Assembly: GCF_022134585.1 (NCBI RefSeq)
Contig: NZ_JAKNCT010000006.1
Location: 106,355 to 170,354, forward strand
Length of the DNA stretch: 64,000 nt
Direction: 5' to 3'
Origin: Mesosutterella porci
GTDB taxonomy: Bacteria; Pseudomonadota; Gammaproteobacteria; Burkholderiales; Burkholderiaceae_F
The notes beneath the pieces were generated by a model that worked only from the letters and a program-made list of their open reading frames with translations, had not been told where the DNA came from and ran no database searches. The position numbers and the translations under genes were made by a program. This document shows positions 61,701-64,000 of the stretch, one piece after another (the stretch's first letter is position 1; each line of letters opens with the position of its first letter).

Positions 61701-62612
61701 ATGAGCGATGTCATTGCCACAGTCTGGGATTTTGACAAGACCTTGATCCCTGGCTACATGCAGGCCCCGATATTTGAACGTTTTAAATTTGACGGGAAAC
61801 AGTTTTGGTCTGAAAACAATGCAGAAATAAAAAATTATGAAAAACAAGGTCTTACCATCAATCACGACACTTATTACCTCAACAAATTCATTCGCATGAG
61901 CCAGCCTGGGCAGCCCTTTGATGGGCTCAACAACGCTCTCCTTAAAGAACTCGGCAAACAGTTGCAGTTTTATGAAGGCACTCTAGATCTTTTCAAGAAG
62001 GTATGCAGCTACAACGACAAAGAACGCTACAAAGAATTCGGCATCCGCTTTGAAAACTACATCGTCAGCACAGGCTTCAAGCGCATGATCGAAGGCTCCG
62101 AGATTGCCTGCTTCGTCAAGAAAATTTGGGGCGCAGAACTGATCGACAGCAAAGGCGCTGACGGGAAAACCCGGCTAGCCGAAGTCGCTTACAGCTTGGA
62201 CAACACCACGAAGACACGGGCTCTTTTTGAAATCAACAAAGGTGTCGGCATTATTGAAGGAGCCAATATCGACGTCAACTCTAAAATTCCCTTGGAAAAG
62301 CGCCGCGTCCAGTTCTGCAACATGATCTACGTTGCTGACGGTCCAAGCGACGTCCCAGCTTTTTCCGTCATCAATCAAAAGCGCGGCTCGACACTCGCCG
62401 TTTATCCAAAGGGCGATATGAAAGCTTTTCGGCAGGTAGATCGGCTTCGGAAGGATGGACGGGTTCAGATGATTGCAGAAGCTGACTACCAAGAAGGCTC
62501 CGGCGCAAATCTCTGGCTGACGACGCAGCTCGAAGAACAAGCTGATGCCATCATCAAGCAGAAACGATCTCCCTATGAGCAGGGCCCTGGAACCCCGGGG
62601 CATCTCATCTGA
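61701..62612 (+). CDS. HAD-superfamily hydrolase, phosphoserine-phosphatase-like
   Basis: A 303-residue protein. HAD motif I is WDFDKTLIPGY (nucleophile Asp10, Asp12) and a late VADGPSDVPAFSV matches motif III/IV. A long cap region lies between about 20 and 200. Codon use is less GC-rich than in the core genes, and the gene sits inside a phage/integrase remnant, so it is probably acquired cargo. Its physiological substrate is unknown; similar proteins occur beside mobile elements. Confidence 0.75.
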   Translation: MSDVIATVWDFDKTLIPGYMQAPIFERFKFDGKQFWSENNAEIKNYEKQGLTINHDTYYLNKFIRMSQPGQPFDGLNNALLKELGKQLQFYEGTLDLFKKVCSYNDKERYKEFGIRFENYIVSTGFKRMIEGSEIACFVKKIWGAELIDSKGADGKTRLAEVAYSLDNTTKTRALFEINKGVGIIEGANIDVNSKIPLEKRRVQFCNMIYVADGPSDVPAFSVINQKRGSTLAVYPKGDMKAFRQVDRLRKDGRVQMIAEADYQEGSGANLWLTTQLEEQADAIIKQKRSPYEQGPGTPGHLI

Positions 62613-63179
62613 TGCCGTAAAGCAAAGCCTCGGAGTGGGATTCCCTCTGGGCTAGGCAATGCTGTGCAGGTTCGGAGCTTCGCCGTAAAATGTCTCTGGC
62701 GGTGAGAGCTGTGGCGGGTGCGCTCTCAATGAACGGGCCAATCGCCCTGCGGATGTCTTGATCCGTCAGCTTGGAGATGTGCAGCGCCGCGAGGACCGGA
62801 AGGATGACGCGATTCACGACATACCTGCGGGCCTTCCTGGTGGATTCCGCCATGGGTGCAGCATCCATCCACTCATTGATCTCGTCAGCAATGGAGTGCT
62901 CAGCCTTCTTTCGGAGAGCGGCCGCCTTCTTCTCACGAGCCGGAGACTTGCCCTCCTGCAGACAGCGCTTGGCATCCAGAAGCTTCTCTCTCGCTTGAGC
63001 GTGAGTCACGACCGGGTAGAGCCCGAGAGTCACCGTCTCCTGGCGTCCCGCGAACAGATAGTTGTATCGAAACGACCGTGCGCCGGTCTTCGACACGTAG
63101 ACATAGAGGCCGACTCGATCTGAAACCCGGTAGGGCTTTTCTTTCGCTTCAAGCTTTTCAGCTTGTTATCAGTCAGCAT
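62605..63179 (-). pseudogene. truncated and frameshifted tyrosine integrase
   Basis: MLTDNKLKSLKRK starts at 63179. After a frame change near 63130 it continues with ARSFRYNYLFAGRQETVTLGLYPVVTHAQAREK and the core-binding domain DEINEWMDAAPMAESTRKAR. It then stops at 62605 before any Arg-His-Arg-Tyr catalytic domain. Relatives have about 400 residues. It marks the island's integration module. Its 3' end overlaps the end of the HAD-like gene by 8 bases. Confidence 0.8.
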
Positions 63180-63205
63180 GTGAACTCCCTCATCATGGCA
63201 TGGTG

Positions 63206-63257
63206 CCATGACCAGGGACTTCAGTTCCATGACACCATTTCAGCTCAATCCCATGAC
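63206..63257. repeat. three CCATGAC direct repeats upstream of the integrase remnant
   Basis: CCATGAC occurs at 63206-63212, 63227-63233 and 63251-63257, spaced 21 and 24 bases. Short spaced repeats beside integrase genes often serve as arm-type binding sites. This role is inference. Confidence 0.4.
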
Positions 63258-63560
63258 AAGATTTTATTCCACGCTTGATGCCACTAAAAATTGGTTGTTT
63301 GGGCTTCTTTCCCAGTCTCTCTCGTTGTGGGATCTTGGGGTAAAAAAATAGAGGAAGCTTTCTAAAAATCAGCGATTTAGCCTCGAAAGCCTCCTCTTAC
63401 CTAGCTATAAATGTAGGATTTTTCCGTCATTCCCACTCATTGGTAAATACGGATAAATATACGTGTTTATTCATATGTTTGCGCAAGAACGGTAACGCAG
63501 AGCCATCCTGAAAACCATACAACACCATAAATACTTCTAAAGAGGTATCCACCCTGTTAA

Positions 63561-63584
63561 AACAGGTTCAGCCCTGAACCTGTT
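63561..63584. repeat. perfect 11-bp inverted repeat
   Basis: AACAGGTTCAG (63561-63571) and CTGAACCTGTT (63574-63584) are separated by CC. It may be a terminator or mobile-element end; a T-rich stretch follows on the plus strand after 12 bases. Confidence 0.5.
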
Positions 63585-63644
63585 CCTTTGCAAATTGTTT
63601 TTCAGTTCATCTCTATTGAATTCATCAAATTGACGGGCGCGTCA

Positions 63645-63671
63645 AATTGAATTATTCATAATAATTCAATT
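63645..63671. repeat. perfect 12-bp AT-rich inverted repeat
   Basis: AATTGAATTATT and AATAATTCAATT flank the loop CAT. Copies of TCAAATTGA also occur as direct repeats at about 63624-63650. Confidence 0.5.
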
Positions 63672-63719
63672 GATCAGTTGAGTTGAATTGATTTCTATAC
63701 AAGGCCAGTTAAGAGCAAC

Positions 63720-63941
63720 TCATTTTTTTTGAAAATGGCAAAAAGCTGCAACAAATAGAACTATAAGAAAAGCAAGTCCGGCTATTCCAGAAATGGTATA
63801 AGTTGAATCTACTTTATTTCCACTAAAGCCAAAATAGATTAAAGCACCATTTGAGTATATTTGCGGAACTAATAACGTGAAATCCGCAAAATTTATACTG
63901 TGTAGGTCAGATTGATGGCCTTGGCACACCCACGCGGTCAA
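63720..63941 (-). pseudogene. C-terminal fragment of a membrane protein
   Basis: The minus strand reads PQIYSNGALIYFGFSGNKVDS, then a hydrophobic helix (ISGIAGLAFLIVLFVAAFCHF) ending QKK. The frame has only a TTG near 63941 as start and overlaps the end of the adjacent transposase-like gene, so it is probably the tail of a gene cut by the element at the right edge. Confidence 0.4.
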
Positions 63942-63999
63942 ATATCTGCAGCTGCTTCTGCGTGATTTCGGAGAGCCGGGGAGTGATGCCTTCCCCGGA
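63907..63999 (-). CDS. C-terminus of a gene running off the right edge, transposase-like
   Basis: The minus strand from the edge is open and ends at TGA 63907-63909. It encodes EGITPRLSEITQKQLQIFDRVGVPRPSI in two segments, a tail like those of insertion-sequence transposases. Only 30 residues are visible, so the family is uncertain. Confidence 0.4.
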   Translation of the reverse strand, partial: SGEGITPRLSEITQKQLQIFDRVGVPRPSI

Positions 64000-64000
64000 G

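Larger units (their letters stand above)
63258..63719. other. AT-rich intergenic region
   Basis: About 460 bp of AT-rich DNA with no gene. It contains two strong inverted repeats near its right end, listed separately. Confidence 0.6.

Noticed and set aside
1..64000. CRISPR arrays, rRNA and tRNA genes
   Set aside because: No regularly spaced repeat array, conserved rRNA segment or tRNA-like cloverleaf with CCA-type ends was seen by eye.

Overview
The window is mostly high-GC DNA with many ATGA/GTGA stop-start overlaps. It breaks into AT-rich accessory stretches at about 50.0-51.8 kb and 61.5-64.0 kb. Gene content suggests a Burkholderiales gut commensal of the Sutterella/Parasutterella type. 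The pointers are a CecR/YbhGFSR-type pump, an aryl polyene cluster, a large autotransporter and a remnant of a TtrS-type sensor joined to a fumarate-reductase-like flavoprotein. This placement is inference. No rRNA, tRNA or CRISPR array was seen.

Layout. 1-1.26 kb: 3' part of a UvrD-like helicase. 1.2-7.1 kb: a TetR regulator divergent from an HlyD / double-ABC / two-permease export operon (cecR-ybhGFSR type), with a perfect 22-bp palindrome between them. 7.1-9.3 kb: YpfJ-like metallopeptidase, LysR regulator and a 40-codon membrane ORF. 9.4-14 kb: a probable glycosyltransferase coupled to rmlACDB (dTDP-L-rhamnose). 14-16.5 kb: an iron-alcohol-dehydrogenase-fold protein without its metal ligands, and a Tat lipoprotein phosphoesterase. 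16.7-23.2 kb: tandem Usp, a protein that looks like a catalytically dead RelA/SpoT homologue, an M20 carbamoylase, a lipoprotein and a chimeric pseudogene. 23.5-25.5 kb: two histidine phosphatases and a LysE exporter.

25.6-39.3 kb is one tightly coupled aryl polyene (APE) operon. It holds a methyltransferase, chain-length-factor-like protein, acyltransferase, two ACPs, membrane protein, aryl-activating ligase, two dehydratases, glycosyltransferase-acyltransferase, LolA-like protein, MMPL exporter, ketoreductase and two ketosynthases. Gene order follows known ape clusters, but the thioesterase and the small lipoprotein usually found inside such operons are absent. The ligase would load an aryl starter, the ketosynthases, ketoreductase and dehydratases would build the polyene on the ACPs, and the acyl/glycosyl-transferase, LolA and MMPL proteins would move it to the outer membrane.

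39.3-45.1 kb: HMA-domain protein, a Tat-exported YVTN/royal-jelly-like gene broken by a 10-bp tandem duplication, YczE-like membrane protein, double-HTH regulator, M20D amidohydrolase and a decayed aldo/keto reductase. 45.4-50 kb: a 1537-residue autotransporter. 50-51.8 kb: AT-rich decayed DNA. 51.8-58.2 kb: tandem parvulin isomerases, GNAT, methyltransferase, divergent DprA-like protein, iadA, orphan RelB-like antitoxin and molbindin. 58.1-59.95 kb: an IS1634/IS4-type insertion sequence. 60-64 kb: a prophage or island remnant with nonsense-mutated recT, DUF3310, AlpA-like HTH, a HAD-like gene, an integrase fragment without its catalytic domain, and a transposase C-terminus at the edge.
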